Shown here: in pieces, positions 1 to 7,825 of the stretch
Layout of the letters: every line of letters begins with the position of its first letter
Numbering within the stretch: position 1 is the stretch's first letter
Assembly: GCA_903970455.1 (NCBI GenBank)
Contig: CAJCIW010000143.1
Location: forward strand, 1 to 10,846
Source of the DNA: Verrucomicrobiota bacterium
GTDB taxonomy: Bacteria; Chlamydiota; Chlamydiia; Chlamydiales; Rhabdochlamydiaceae
Reading direction: 5' to 3'
DNA length: 10,846 nucleotides
Program-made: the position numbers and the translations under genes
The notes under the pieces: generated by a model
What the model saw: only the letters and a program-made list of their open reading frames with translations
Told to the model about the DNA's origin: nothing
Databases searched by the model: none

Positions 1-1529
1 TCTGTCCCCGCGCCCTTAAACTTAAGATCCCCTTCGGTTTTGCAACTCGGGCACATGCGGGGGGGAGGCGATAAGCGAAAGTCGCAAAGATGGCAGGCGA
101 GCACATTCTCCCCAAGGTGAAAAGTGAGATTGGCATCGCAATGGGGGCATTGCAGTATATGGGAGCACTTTTTGCACATTTGGGAGGTGTGATAGCCACG
201 CCGATTCAGGAACAGGATGACCTGTTCGCCGATTTCTACCCGTTTTTTGATCGAGGACAACAAGCGGTCGGAAAAGAGGGTAAATCCTTTTGCTTTCGCA
301 AATTCCTCTTTCATATCGACGATCGACACCTGAGGCATGATGGCGTGATCGGCGCGGTTTTTGAGGTTGCTTAGCTGGTATTTCCCTTTTTTTACATTGA
401 AGTAGCTCTCGATGCTCGGTGTAGCGCTTCCGAGAACGACGGAGGCGTTTGCTATCTTCCCCCGCATGACGGCGACATCGCGTGCATGATAGGCGGGCTG
501 CTCTTCCGATTGTTTGTAAGAGCCTTCATGCTCTTCGTCAACAATGATCAGGCCGAGGTTCTGTATAGGGCTGAACACACAGGAGCGGGCGCCGATCGCG
601 ATCATCGCTTTCCCATCTCGCATCTGATGCCACGCATCAAACCGTTCCCCCTGTGAGAGGCGGTAATGCAAAATGGCGATTTTTTCCTGAAAACGGCTCC
701 TTAATTTTTCGATCATCTGCGACGTCAGGGCGATTTCAGGAACGAGGAAAAGAACTCCCTTTTTGAGCTGCATGGCGCGCTGGATTGCCTGGAGGTAGAT
801 TTCCGTTTTACCACTGCCTGTCACACCGTGGAGCAGCCGCACTTCAAATCGATTTTGCTCTAAGCTTGTGCAAATCTGGTCCAACGCCTCTTGCTGCTCC
901 TCGTTTAAAGTTTTGGCTTTTGTCGGAAAATACTCTTCATCGGCCAAAAGCGAACGGTCGACTTGAATTTTTTGAGTGAGCAAAATCTTCTTTTTGATCA
1001 GAGTTGCAATCGGACTTCGGGAAGTCGTTTCCAACAGTTTAGAAAGAAATATTCCCTTTGGTGACTGGAGGACGGCATCGAGAACGGAAGCTTGAGGGGG
1101 ATGCGACTTCCTCAGTTCATCGCAAAGGGAGGCGAGCTGGTTCATCGATACCGCCGGCTTGATCAAGAGCTGCAGTTTAGCTTTTGCTTTCCCTCGGACG
1201 CTGGAGGGAAGAATTGTTTTCACCACTTTTCGGAGAGGCGTGCAGTAGTATTCCGACATCCATGCAGCCAACCGAAATAATTCAGGGGTCAGATGGGTTT
1301 TATCGGAAAGGACTCCGGCAATCTCTTGCAATTTGCCAAACGGGCTGCTGCTTTTGATGGCGATCACGGTTCCTTGTCTTGCCGACTGGCGAACGGGGAT
1401 CTGCACGCGTGATCCCACCTCAACTTTTCCTATAAGCTCCTGAGAAATCGAGTAATCGAGTGGGCGGTCGAGGGCGTCGTCTAAGACAACCTCAGCTACT
1501 TTTTGAGCATCTGGCATAGCTTTTTCCAT
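1..1529 (-). CDS. priA: Primosomal protein N' (PriA helicase), C-terminus missing at window edge
   Basis: PriA is the superfamily 2 DNA helicase that recognises stalled forks and reloads the replisome. About 509 residues are present, against a usual 700-750; the rest lies beyond base 1. Visible in order: the N-terminal DNA-binding part (EVVLDDALDRPLDYSI near residues 13-28), Walker A GVTGSGKT at residues 235-242, the DEEH box at 331-334, helicase motif LNRRGYHT, then the zinc-binding cluster beginning with CKKC at 452-455 and continuing through CPHC, CHLC and CPSC. The frame stops at the GAGT(E) motif. I chose ATG 1529 because AAGG lies 7 bases upstream; a second in-frame ATG at 1517 is also possible. 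The start overlaps the upstream gene by 34 bases, so translation is probably coupled. Identification is secure; the truncation is only the window end. Confidence 0.97.
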   Translation of the reverse strand, partial: MEKAMPDAQKVAEVVLDDALDRPLDYSISQELIGKVEVGSRVQIPVRQSARQGTVIAIKSSSPFGKLQEIAGVLSDKTHLTPELFRLAAWMSEYYCTPLRKVVKTILPSSVRGKAKAKLQLLIKPAVSMNQLASLCDELRKSHPPQASVLDAVLQSPKGIFLSKLLETTSRSPIATLIKKKILLTQKIQVDRSLLADEEYFPTKAKTLNEEQQEALDQICTSLEQNRFEVRLLHGVTGSGKTEIYLQAIQRAMQLKKGVLFLVPEIALTSQMIEKLRSRFQEKIAILHYRLSQGERFDAWHQMRDGKAMIAIGARSCVFSPIQNLGLIIVDEEHEGSYKQSEEQPAYHARDVAVMRGKIANASVVLGSATPSIESYFNVKKGKYQLSNLKNRADHAIMPQVSIVDMKEEFAKAKGFTLFSDRLLSSIKKRVEIGEQVILFLNRRGYHTSQMCKKCSHILQCPHCDANLTFHLGENVLACHLCDFRLSPPPRMCPSCKTEGDLKFKGAGT

Positions 1530-2149
1530 AACAGCGCCTTATGCTCCAAAGCTTTGTAAACAGATGCGGGGGAAAGGGTGAGAAGGGGGAATTTGCCTAA
1601 CGATTCAGCGTTATAAAATCGCATTAGTTCAGGAAGTTTCTCCATCCCTTCAGAGGCGATGATGAGGCGAAAGGTATTTTTATTTAAGAAAATATCCCAT
1701 CGTTTCTCTCTTTCCAACCGTTCAGCTGCCAAAATTTTTGTTTTGGCCAAATGCTGATCGATCCCTTTTGCGAGCCCTTTCAAAAAGTCGATGGTGTCGG
1801 ACGTCGTGTCGCAAAGAAGTAAGATCACTTCGGCATCGTTGACCTTTTCTTTCCACCCTTCCGCAATCCGTTTCGCTTCCGCATCGTCGGGTACTTGCTC
1901 GATGATCTTGATGGCGGGAGCGGCTTTTTGGAGGATTTTTTTCATGGGCGACGGATCTTGCTTTGGAAGGGGGTCCGCCTCAGACTTAACCACAATTGGA
2001 GCAGGTTGATCAATCATTCGGGATTCCACTTTTTTCTGTTGAAAAAAAGAGCGCTCTTCTGGGGATGCCAATAGCGGCTGTTTTGCCCGAAGAGGATCTT
2101 GTAAATGGTGCAAGGTGTCGCGAATGAGATCGCGAAGGGGATCAGCCAT
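1496..2149 (-). CDS. Hypothetical protein upstream of priA (217 aa)
   Basis: I do not recognise a named family. The protein has a short amphipathic N-terminus (MADPLRDLIRDTLHHLQ), a Pro/Lys/Gln-rich low-complexity stretch at about residues 20-75, and a more ordered C-terminal half (about 85-217) with alternating hydrophobic segments (AEVILLLCDTT, TFRLIIASEG, FPLLTLSPASVYKAL) that reads like an alpha/beta domain. It has no signal peptide or membrane segment, so it is probably cytoplasmic. Its start overlaps the stop of the preceding gene by 8 bases (ATGGCTGA) and its end overlaps priA, so the three are translationally linked. Chlamydia genomes have an uncharacterised gene beside priA (CT779, from memory), and this could be its counterpart, but I cannot verify that. 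A role with PriA in replication or repair is inference from position only. Confidence 0.85.
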   Translation of the reverse strand: MADPLRDLIRDTLHHLQDPLRAKQPLLASPEERSFFQQKKVESRMIDQPAPIVVKSEADPLPKQDPSPMKKILQKAAPAIKIIEQVPDDAEAKRIAEGWKEKVNDAEVILLLCDTTSDTIDFLKGLAKGIDQHLAKTKILAAERLEREKRWDIFLNKNTFRLIIASEGMEKLPELMRFYNAESLGKFPLLTLSPASVYKALEHKALLWKKLCQMLKK

Positions 2150-2723
2150 GAAGTTCTGCTAACAAAATTTTAAATTCGGGAATTTGGGAAAAAAAGCCTC
2201 GCTGATGATACTGATCGCACATTTTTTCTCCCAGGGTTTCCAATCCGCAAGGATGGATTTTCAGTAAAAATTCCTGAAAGTAGCCCGGACCCATCACTGC
2301 ATCGATCGATTCCTTATTTTTCAGCATAAAATGGATCAAGTTCTCATTCTCCTTACAAATTTCAAGAAATGGCTCAAGCGCTGTAAGGATTTTCCTCAGT
2401 GTTTCTAGGAAAAATTGTTCATTTAGGGAAGCTAATTCTTTAGAGAACTCAATCTCAAATTCCTTCACAACTTTGGGGAAATCTGAAAAAGCTTCCTTCA
2501 GCAAAAGGATATGCTCTTGGGCTTTATTCAGATGTCCTGTCGTCGATGACCAATCGTAAGGAAAATGGCTGGGATGGGGAGAGAGGACTCTCTCCCAATG
2601 AACTTGGAAGAGTTTATAACATTCGAACAGTTCGAAAAGGAGGAATTGGACCAGCAGGCCGCGATGCTGCTTTTCACTGATTGCACGAGGGGAAAAAAGG
2701 GAGAAGCTTCTGTTCAATAACAT
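2142..2723 (-). CDS. Hypothetical protein, first gene of the priA unit (193 aa)
   Basis: No recognisable family. The sequence is largely helical and rich in Leu, Phe, Glu and Lys (for example residues 20-45, QHRGLLVQFLLFELFECYKL, and a long helical region at 65-135), with aromatic residues throughout. I see no export signal, metal-binding cluster or nucleotide-binding motif. It appears to be the promoter-proximal gene of a leftward unit followed by the 217-aa protein (8-base overlap) and priA. A -35/-10 pair lies 21-49 bases upstream, giving a short leader of about 14 bases and no clear Shine-Dalgarno sequence before ATG 2723, so initiation may be near-leaderless. The open frame, tight overlap and absence of a competing frame support it as a real gene; its function is unknown. 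Confidence 0.8.
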   Translation of the reverse strand: MLLNRSFSLFSPRAISEKQHRGLLVQFLLFELFECYKLFQVHWERVLSPHPSHFPYDWSSTTGHLNKAQEHILLLKEAFSDFPKVVKEFEIEFSKELASLNEQFFLETLRKILTALEPFLEICKENENLIHFMLKNKESIDAVMGPGYFQEFLLKIHPCGLETLGEKMCDQYHQRGFFSQIPEFKILLAELHG

Positions 2724-2743
2724 AAAGTGCCGATTTTTTGTTC

Positions 2744-2772
2744 ACTATGTCAAATTAAAAAAAGAATGACAA
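2744..2772 (-). promoter_or_regulatory. Predicted sigma-70-type promoter for the 193-aa / 217-aa / priA unit
   Basis: On the minus strand TTGTCA (2767-2772, 5 of 6 to the -35 consensus) is followed by exactly 17 bases and then CATAGT (2744-2749, 4 of 6 to the -10 consensus). Transcription would start near 2737, about 14 bases before ATG 2723. It is a pattern match only. Confidence 0.45.
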
Positions 2773-2786
2773 CTTTTTTTGCGGGG

Positions 2787-2815
2787 TTGAAAATTTTAAC
2801 TACAGCTTCTAAGGT
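2787..2815 (+). promoter_or_regulatory. Possible promoter for the exported hypothetical protein
   Basis: TTGAAA (2787-2792, 5 of 6) is separated by 17 bases from TAAGGT (2810-2815, 3 of 6, weak). It lies back to back with the minus-strand promoter, so this intergenic region would drive both directions. The -10 is poor, so this is tentative. Confidence 0.25.
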
Positions 2816-2828
2816 ACAAAAAGGGGGG

Positions 2829-2835
2829 AAGGAGG
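2829..2835 (+). promoter_or_regulatory. Strong Shine-Dalgarno that decides the start of the next gene
   Basis: AAGGAGG abuts ATG 2836 with zero spacing, which is unusable, but lies 6 bases before the in-frame ATG at 2842, a good distance. The start is therefore more likely 2842, making the protein two residues shorter (MRFLGALL rather than MKMRFLGALL). Confidence 0.75.
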
Positions 2836-2841
2836 ATGAAA

Positions 2842-3534
2842 ATGAGATTTTTGGGGGCCTTATTGGTATTGGTGCAAAGTCTGTTTGCGGGGGAGCCGCA
2901 ACTCCATTGTGAAAAAAATTGGGGAGAGATCAAATGGCAGGGGATGAAGTTTCACAGGTATCACTTAAGAGCAAGCGACTTTCCTCCCAGCAAAACTTAT
3001 CGGCTCATCGTAGAAAACTACGATGGGCAACGAACCGAAACATTTGAGTATGTTTCCAACCAAAAAGGGCGTTTAATCCTCATCCGCCCCGACGAAGATT
3101 ATGAGGATGAGATTTACCTCATGTGTGCAGCCAAACGGGGGGAGAGGCTGAGATTTTGGATGGAGTCAGAAGACGATGCCTATGCGGCAGAGCTCGTCCC
3201 ATTTCCCTTAGGCATGAAATCAAAAAAAGGAGTTAAACTCGATCTCGAACTCAAAGGAGAGCAAGGGGAGAAATTTCTCTTCACAGGGAATGAGTTGGAA
3301 CCTTACGAAAATGTCGATCTTTTTTTGGAAATTAAAAATGAACGTGTTCTCCTCAACTCCTCAGAAACGAGCGAATATGGGGAATTCTCTGCAATGATCG
3401 ATTTGCCAGAGGATCCTCATGGTGGGGAGGCCAAACTGGTTTTGAAGCGAAAAAATGAGGAAATTGTTTTTCCCTTTTCCTGGGGTCCGCCGGCGGTAAA
3501 GATCGTCGGAGCCTGCTGCTTCGAGATTAAATGA
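2842..3534 (+). CDS. Exported hypothetical protein (230 aa)
   Basis: Unknown function. The N-terminus (MRFLGALLVLVQSLFAG) is a typical Sec signal peptide with a hydrophobic core and probable cleavage near LFA|GEP; no lipobox cysteine follows, so the product is expected in the periplasm or outer membrane. The mature part is hydrophilic and charged, with strand-like segments (TYRLIVENYDG, GRLILIRPDEDY, VKLDLELKGEQ, NVDLFLEIKNERVLL), suggesting a beta-rich, perhaps immunoglobulin-like fold; this is inference from pattern. Cysteines are few (CEKN near the mature N-terminus, MCAAK mid-protein, ACCFEIK at the end), and the C-terminal pair could form disulfides. It is a single-gene unit, divergent from the priA unit and convergent with ftsY across a 28-base gap. 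The start at 2842 was chosen from Shine-Dalgarno spacing. It may be a lineage-specific envelope protein. Confidence 0.85.
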   Translation: MRFLGALLVLVQSLFAGEPQLHCEKNWGEIKWQGMKFHRYHLRASDFPPSKTYRLIVENYDGQRTETFEYVSNQKGRLILIRPDEDYEDEIYLMCAAKRGERLRFWMESEDDAYAAELVPFPLGMKSKKGVKLDLELKGEQGEKFLFTGNELEPYENVDLFLEIKNERVLLNSSETSEYGEFSAMIDLPEDPHGGEAKLVLKRKNEEIVFPFSWGPPAVKIVGACCFEIK

Positions 3535-3562
3535 ATCTGAGCTCCCATCTGCCCTCACCATT

Positions 3563-4492
3563 TTAGAGGGAGAACAAAGAGTCGGCATAGGCGACAGGAT
3601 CGAAAGGCTCCAGGTCGTCGGCCTTTTCCCCTGTGCCTACCCAAAGGACGGGAATCCCTAGCTGCTGATAGATAGAAAGTACAATGCCCCCTTTGGCCGA
3701 TCCGTCGAGCTTGGCCAGGAGAATCCCATTCAATGGGGTGGAGTCATGGAAAACTTGAGCCTGGTCGATCGCATTTTGGCCCGTTGTGGCATCGAGGACA
3801 AGCAAGGTCTCGTGGGGGGCGGACGGGATGACTTTGCTGCAGACGCGGCGCACTTTTTCCAATTCCTTCATCAGATCCGCCTTGTTTTGCAGCCTGCCAG
3901 CCGTATCGATCAACACAATCTCCATCCCTCGCGCTTTAGCTGCGGTCAAAGCATCGAAAACTACAGCGGAAGGGTCTGATCCGGGCTTGGATTTGACGAT
4001 CTCAATGCCCAGCCTGTCGGCCCACGTCGAGAGCTGTTCGATGGCGGCAGCTCGGAAAGTATCGCCCGCGGCAAGAAGGACTTTTTTTCCTTCCTGCTGA
4101 AATCTTTTTGCCAATTTGGCAATTGAAGTCGTTTTGCCGCTCCCGTTGACGCCGACGATCAGGTAGACATAAGGTTCGCTGGCAGAAGGCGTTTTGGGTT
4201 CCAGCGGGTTTCTCTTACTTAGAATCGACAACGTATAATCATGGAAAATTTTGAGGATCTCTTCCATCTCGTTTGTCGGTTTTGTGCGGAGGCGGGAACG
4301 GAGATGTTCGACGAAGGAGGAAGCGCATTTTGTGCCGAGGTCGGCCTCGAAGAGAATTTGCTCAAGTTCGTCAAAGGTCTCATCGTTCCACGGTTTCCCA
4401 AAAAGGGCTTGGATCCGTTGAGAAAGGAGTGAGCGCGTCTTGCTCAGAGCAGTTTTGATTTTTTCATAGCCGCTTTTGAGAAATTTGAACAT
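3563..4492 (-). CDS. ftsY: Signal recognition particle receptor FtsY
   Basis: FtsY is the membrane-associated SRP receptor GTPase; it pairs with Ffh to deliver ribosomes making membrane proteins to the translocon. The 309 residues cover only the NG domain, so it lacks the long acidic A domain of E. coli FtsY; a short basic/hydrophobic N-terminus (MFKFLKSGYEKIKTAL) may serve for membrane binding. Visible: helical N domain (1-90), G1 GVNGSGKTT at 114-122, DTFRAAAIEQL at 144-154, G3 DTAGR at 196-200, LDATTGQ at 233-239, G4 position AKLDGSAKGG at 260-269 (usually TKLDG) and a GTGEKADDLEPFD closing motif near 286-298. It ends 28 bases from the convergent exported protein and is divergent from sucC, an order I recall from Chlamydia (ftsY-sucC-sucD). 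No clear Shine-Dalgarno precedes ATG 4492. Confidence 0.97.
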   Translation of the reverse strand: MFKFLKSGYEKIKTALSKTRSLLSQRIQALFGKPWNDETFDELEQILFEADLGTKCASSFVEHLRSRLRTKPTNEMEEILKIFHDYTLSILSKRNPLEPKTPSASEPYVYLIVGVNGSGKTTSIAKLAKRFQQEGKKVLLAAGDTFRAAAIEQLSTWADRLGIEIVKSKPGSDPSAVVFDALTAAKARGMEIVLIDTAGRLQNKADLMKELEKVRRVCSKVIPSAPHETLLVLDATTGQNAIDQAQVFHDSTPLNGILLAKLDGSAKGGIVLSIYQQLGIPVLWVGTGEKADDLEPFDPVAYADSLFSL

Positions 4493-4510
4493 TGTCGAAC
4501 GATAAAATAA

Positions 4511-4540
4511 TTGATAGAAAACACAATTCTAGCAGATAAG
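4511..4540 (+). promoter_or_regulatory. Possible sucC-sucD-protease operon promoter
   Basis: TTGATA (4511-4516, 5 of 6 to -35) and GATAAG (4535-4540, 4 of 6 to -10) are separated by 18 bases, placing the transcript start near 4547, just before sucC. The site overlaps the opposite-strand ftsY candidate, so the two could interfere. Confidence 0.3.
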
Positions 4541-4554
4541 GGGATTTAATCCGA
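4526..4554 (-). promoter_or_regulatory. Possible ftsY promoter
   Basis: On the minus strand TAGAAT (4526-4531) matches the -10 consensus at 5 of 6 positions, about 34 bases upstream of ATG 4492. The hexamer 17 bases further upstream (TCGGAT, 4549-4554) is a poor -35, so only the -10 is convincing. It overlaps the candidate sucC promoter. Confidence 0.3.
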
Positions 4555-4560
4555 GGGCTC

Positions 4561-5733
4561 ATGAACACACACGAATACCAGGCTAAAGAAATTTTAAGCC
4601 AATATAACATTCCGATTCCGGAATTCGGAGTGGCCTCTAAAATTCACGATGTCGACCCGCTGATCAAACGTCTGGGTCTTAAAGAAGCAGTTTTAAAAAT
4701 CCAGGTCCATGCCGGGGGAAGAGGGAAGGCGGGGGGAGTGAAGTTCGCAAAAACGCCCGAAGAAATCGTGAAAATCGCTGAAAATCTCCTCGGGATGAAG
4801 ATGGTCAATAATCAGACCGGGCCGCTCGGAGTGATCGCGCACAAGGTCTTGATCGCGAAACCGCTGGATATCCAGAAAGAATACTATCTTGGCGCAGTGA
4901 TCGATCGAGAGAATGCAATCCCAATTCTCATCGCCTCTCCCGAAGGGGGAATGGAAATCGAAGAAGTGGCCGCCAACCATCCCGACAAGATTTTAAAAGT
5001 GCCAATCGAGTTGAATGGCTCGGTTCGCGCCTATCGATTAGTGAAGCTCTGCAAGTTCATGGGATGGAATGGAGAAATGGCAAAAATAGGGACGAGGATC
5101 GCCAAAGGCGTTGCCCAAGCTTTTATCGATACAGACGCGTCGCTTCTCGAAATCAATCCTCTCGTCTCTTCCAAAGACGGCAAACTTTGGGCTTTGGACG
5201 CTAAGCTGTCGATCGATGATAATGCCCTTTTCCGTCAGCCAGAGGTTGCTTTCCTCTACGACCATACGCAACAGTTGGAAAATGAAGTCGCGGCAAAAGA
5301 GTTCGAGCTCGCCTACATCGCTTTGGACGGCAACATCGGCTGCATGGTCAATGGAGCAGGCCTTGCCATGGCCACGATGGACATCATCAAGTATTGCGGA
5401 GGGGCGCCGGCAAATTTCCTAGATGTAGGGGGAGGAGCTTCAAAAGAGAAAGTCGCAGCCGGATTTCGAATTATTTTAAGCGATCCTAATGTGAAGGCTA
5501 TCCTGGTCAATATCTTCGGGGGCATTATGAATTGTGCGACACTAGCGGAGGGGATTATCGATGCTGTCAAGGAGATGGGGATCAAAGTTCCCCTGGTCGT
5601 AAGAATGGAAGGAACGAACGTCGAAGAAGGGAAAAAGCTGCTTGAAAAATCTAAGCTGCCTATCATCACTGCGGACGGGCTTGCGGAAGCTGCGGAAAAA
5701 GTCTGCGCCGAATTAAAGAAGGGGAAAGGATAA
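4561..5733 (+). CDS. sucC: Succinyl-CoA synthetase (succinate-CoA ligase, ADP-forming type) beta subunit
   Basis: Together with SucD it interconverts succinyl-CoA, ADP/GDP and phosphate with succinate, CoA and ATP/GTP, the substrate-level phosphorylation step of the TCA cycle, in the cytoplasm. The length of 390 aa is normal for the bacterial beta subunit. Motifs: N-terminal [12 protein letters not shown], the ATP-grasp signature [12 protein letters not shown] at residues 48-59, EINPLV at 197-202 and [13 protein letters not shown] at about 213-225 (metal/nucleotide site), [14 protein letters not shown] at 258-270 at the start of the C-terminal ligase domain, LDVGGGA at about 287-293, NIFGGIMNC at 317-325 and VRMEGTN at 347-353. 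GAGG lies a few bases before ATG 4561. The stop shares a base with the sucD start (TAATG), implying translational coupling. Confidence 0.98.
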   Translation: MNTHEYQAKEILSQYNIPIPEFGVASKIHDVDPLIKRLGLKEAVLKIQVHAGGRGKAGGVKFAKTPEEIVKIAENLLGMKMVNNQTGPLGVIAHKVLIAKPLDIQKEYYLGAVIDRENAIPILIASPEGGMEIEEVAANHPDKILKVPIELNGSVRAYRLVKLCKFMGWNGEMAKIGTRIAKGVAQAFIDTDASLLEINPLVSSKDGKLWALDAKLSIDDNALFRQPEVAFLYDHTQQLENEVAAKEFELAYIALDGNIGCMVNGAGLAMATMDIIKYCGGAPANFLDVGGGASKEKVAAGFRIILSDPNVKAILVNIFGGIMNCATLAEGIIDAVKEMGIKVPLVVRMEGTNVEEGKKLLEKSKLPIITADGLAEAAEKVCAELKKGKG

Positions 5734-6608
5734 TGGCCATCCTGATCAACAAGAAAACAAAAGTGATCACCCAGGGCATCACAGGGCAAGCTGGAAAATT
5801 TCACACCGAACAATGCATGCTTTATGGATCGCAGTTCGTCGGAGGTGTCACTCCGGGAAAGGGGGGACATGAGATTTTTGGATTGCCCGTATTCGATACG
5901 GCGGAAGAAGCTGTAAAAGCGACAAAGTGTGATGCAACGATGATTTTTGTTCCGGCGCCTTATGCGGCTGATGCGATCATCGAAGCGGAAGATGCCGGAA
6001 TCCCGTTGATCGTTTGTATCACGGAAGGGATCCCCGTACGCGATATGCTCGAGGTCAGCCGCATCATGCGAAACAGCAGACGCAGCCGCCTCATTGGTCC
6101 TAACTGCCCGGGCGTTATCACGCCGGATGAATGTAAAATCGGTATTATGCCCGGATACATCCACAAGCGGGGAAAAATCGGGATCGTTTCCCGATCGGGA
6201 ACGTTGACTTACGAAGCTGTTTGGCAGACCACGATTTTGGGACTGGGCCAAACGACATGCGTAGGGATAGGAGGAGACCCTCTTAATGGCACGAATTTTA
6301 TCGATGTCCTTGACCTTTTTCAAAACGACCCAGAAACCAAAGGGATTCTGATGATCGGCGAAATTGGGGGAGACGCAGAGGAACAGGCCGCAGAATGGAT
6401 CAAAACATACTGCAAGAAGCCTGTCGCCGGTTTTATTGCCGGTCTCACAGCGCCACCAGGAAAAAGAATGGGACATGCGGGTGCGATTATTTCTGGCGGA
6501 AAAGGGGATGCCAAAAGTAAAATGGACGCCCTCAAAGCGGCAGGGGTTTTCATCGCCGAGTCGCCTGCAGTGATGGGAGAAACAATGATGAAAGCGATGA
6601 AAGGGTAG
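5733..6608 (+). CDS. sucD: Succinyl-CoA synthetase alpha subunit
   Basis: The alpha subunit binds CoA and carries the histidine that is transiently phosphorylated in catalysis. The length of 291 aa is normal. Visible: CoA-binding Rossmann part with [11 protein letters not shown] at residues 14-24 and GGVTPGKGG at 37-45, [11 protein letters not shown] at 72-82, ITEGIP at 96-101, IGPNCPG at 121-127, [12 protein letters not shown] at 152-163, GIGGDP at 178-183, GEIGG at 209-213, and the active-site motif [17 protein letters not shown] in which H248 is the phosphohistidine. It overlaps sucC by one base and is followed after two bases by the metalloprotease gene, so all three are probably on one transcript. 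Nothing appears missing. Confidence 0.98.
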   Translation: MAILINKKTKVITQGITGQAGKFHTEQCMLYGSQFVGGVTPGKGGHEIFGLPVFDTAEEAVKATKCDATMIFVPAPYAADAIIEAEDAGIPLIVCITEGIPVRDMLEVSRIMRNSRRSRLIGPNCPGVITPDECKIGIMPGYIHKRGKIGIVSRSGTLTYEAVWQTTILGLGQTTCVGIGGDPLNGTNFIDVLDLFQNDPETKGILMIGEIGGDAEEQAAEWIKTYCKKPVAGFIAGLTAPPGKRMGHAGAIISGGKGDAKSKMDALKAAGVFIAESPAVMGETMMKAMKG

Positions 6609-6610
6609 AA

Positions 6611-7756
6611 ATGTTGCAATTCCGCGGGCGCATTCCCATCAGTATTTATCCCACGTTTTGGCTGTTTGCAGCTTTAATTGGCTATCTCAATAGTATGAGC
6701 TTTATCGGCACGCTCATCTGGGTTGGCATCATTTTTGTTTCTGTTCTGTGTCATGAATTCGGCCATGCATGGACAGCTGTGATGTTCGGTCAAAATCCCC
6801 GCATTGAACTGGTCGCGCTCGGCGGGTTGACTTATCACAATGGGCAAAAGCTTTCCTTTTGGAAACAATTCTTCATCGTGCTCGATGGCCCCGTCGTTGG
6901 ATTTATTCTCGTCCTCATCGCTACTCTTCTCTTGCAGATCCCGGCTTTTGCGCAAGGGACAGTTGCTTACATTCTCTCCTTAACACGTGCCGTTAATCTA
7001 TTTTGGACGATCGTCAATCTCCTTCCGGTCATGCCGCTCGATGGCGGGCAACTCCTGAGAATTATTCTCGAAAGAATTTTTGCCCTTAAAGGGTTCAAGT
7101 ACGCGATTCTCACCAGTATGATCATTGCTCTTGCGATCAGCCTTTTTTTCTTCCTTACTCAAGGTTTTTTGGTGGGCGCTCTCTTTTTTCTGCTCGCCTT
7201 CCAAAGCTACGATACATTTAGGCGCACACGCCATCTCTCCGAAACGGACCGGGACGATACTTTGCGCCAGCAGCTGGAAATAGTCGAAGAACTCATGCAA
7301 ACAGGAAAAAAAGAGGAAGCCTTCCGCCTTTGCCAGGAGATCCGGTCAAAAGCAAAAAAAGGAATGATCTACGAACTTGCGACCCAGTACTTGGCCTTTT
7401 TGAAGTATGAGAAGGGAGATTCGAGAGACACTTACGATCTTCTGAAATCGATTCGAGAAGAACTCGGCGGCGATGCACTTTGCCTTCTTCATAAAGTGGC
7501 CTTCGAGCAAAAAGATTTCCGTCTCGTCATCGAGCTGGCCGGGAGCTGTTTTCAGAATTGGCCCAACACCGAGACAGCGTTGCGCAATGCCTGCGCGCAT
7601 GCCCAAATGAAACAAGCCGTTCCTACTGTTGGTTGGCTGCAGACGGCGATCAGCGAAGGGCTTGCCAATGTGAACGAAGTCTTGTCCGACCCGGTTTTTG
7701 ATTCCGTCAGGCAGGATCCCTCCTTTCAAGAGCTTTTAAAGAAAGCCTCTTTCTAA
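6611..7756 (+). CDS. Site-2-type membrane metalloprotease (M50 family) with TPR-like C-terminus
   Basis: Site-2 proteases cleave transmembrane segments or process membrane proteins with a zinc ion held inside the bilayer. Residues 10-200 contain about six hydrophobic segments. HEFGH at 48-52 is the zinc-binding HExxH motif, and NLLPVMPLDGGQ at 136-147 supplies the second conserved motif, with D144 the expected third ligand. No PDZ domain is visible, so it resembles the compact SpoIVFB-like group rather than RseP. From about residue 215 the protein is hydrophilic and helical, with alternations typical of TPR repeats (QQLEIVEELMQTGKKEEAFR, LATQYLAFLKYEKGD, LRNACAHAQMKQ), ending in DPVFDSVRQDPSFQELLKK, a common TPR-protein ending. 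It starts two bases after sucD; AAAGGG inside the end of sucD can serve as ribosome site. The substrate is unknown and a link to SucCD is positional only. Confidence 0.92.
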   Translation: MLQFRGRIPISIYPTFWLFAALIGYLNSMSFIGTLIWVGIIFVSVLCHEFGHAWTAVMFGQNPRIELVALGGLTYHNGQKLSFWKQFFIVLDGPVVGFILVLIATLLLQIPAFAQGTVAYILSLTRAVNLFWTIVNLLPVMPLDGGQLLRIILERIFALKGFKYAILTSMIIALAISLFFFLTQGFLVGALFFLLAFQSYDTFRRTRHLSETDRDDTLRQQLEIVEELMQTGKKEEAFRLCQEIRSKAKKGMIYELATQYLAFLKYEKGDSRDTYDLLKSIREELGGDALCLLHKVAFEQKDFRLVIELAGSCFQNWPNTETALRNACAHAQMKQAVPTVGWLQTAISEGLANVNEVLSDPVFDSVRQDPSFQELLKKASF

Positions 7757-7764
7757 GCATTCTC

Positions 7765-7774
7765 CCACATGTGG
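7765..7774. promoter_or_regulatory. Perfect 10-bp palindrome overlapping a candidate -35
   Basis: CCACATGTGG is a perfect palindrome 9 bases after the stop of the protease gene and overlapping the -35 area of the next gene. It could be a protein-binding site; it lacks a following T-run, so it is not a terminator. It is short enough to occur by chance. Confidence 0.2.
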
Positions 7775-7800
7775 CAATAAATAAATAAGAGTGGTAAAAT
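7771..7800 (+). promoter_or_regulatory. Predicted promoter for the ankyrin-like gene
   Basis: TAAAAT (7795-7800, 5 of 6 to -10) is preceded by 18 bases and GTGGCA (7771-7776, 4 of 6 to -35), in an AT-rich spacer. The start of transcription would be near 7807; GGGAGG at 7815-7820 then gives a good ribosome site 5 bases before ATG 7826. This separates the gene from the sucCD operon. Confidence 0.4.
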
Positions 7801-7825
7801 TTTTCCCAAAAAATGGGAGGCATTT

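Noticed and set aside
2727..2912. Small plus-strand frame overlapping the start of the exported protein
   Set aside because: It begins inside the divergent promoter region, overlaps the signal-peptide gene out of frame and lacks a ribosome site.
3544..3572. Bidirectional terminator between the convergent genes (CCCTC ... GAGGG)
   Set aside because: The stem is only 5 bp with a 9-base loop and no adjoining T-run, and it partly overlaps the ftsY end; too weak to annotate.
5313..6476. Long open frame (387 codons) on the minus strand across sucC/sucD
   Set aside because: It is antisense to two unambiguous conserved enzymes and crosses their junction; its translation resembles nothing.
7805..7817. 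Hairpin CCCA/TGGG hiding the ribosome site of the ankyrin-like gene
   Set aside because: A 4-bp stem is too weak to suggest regulation.
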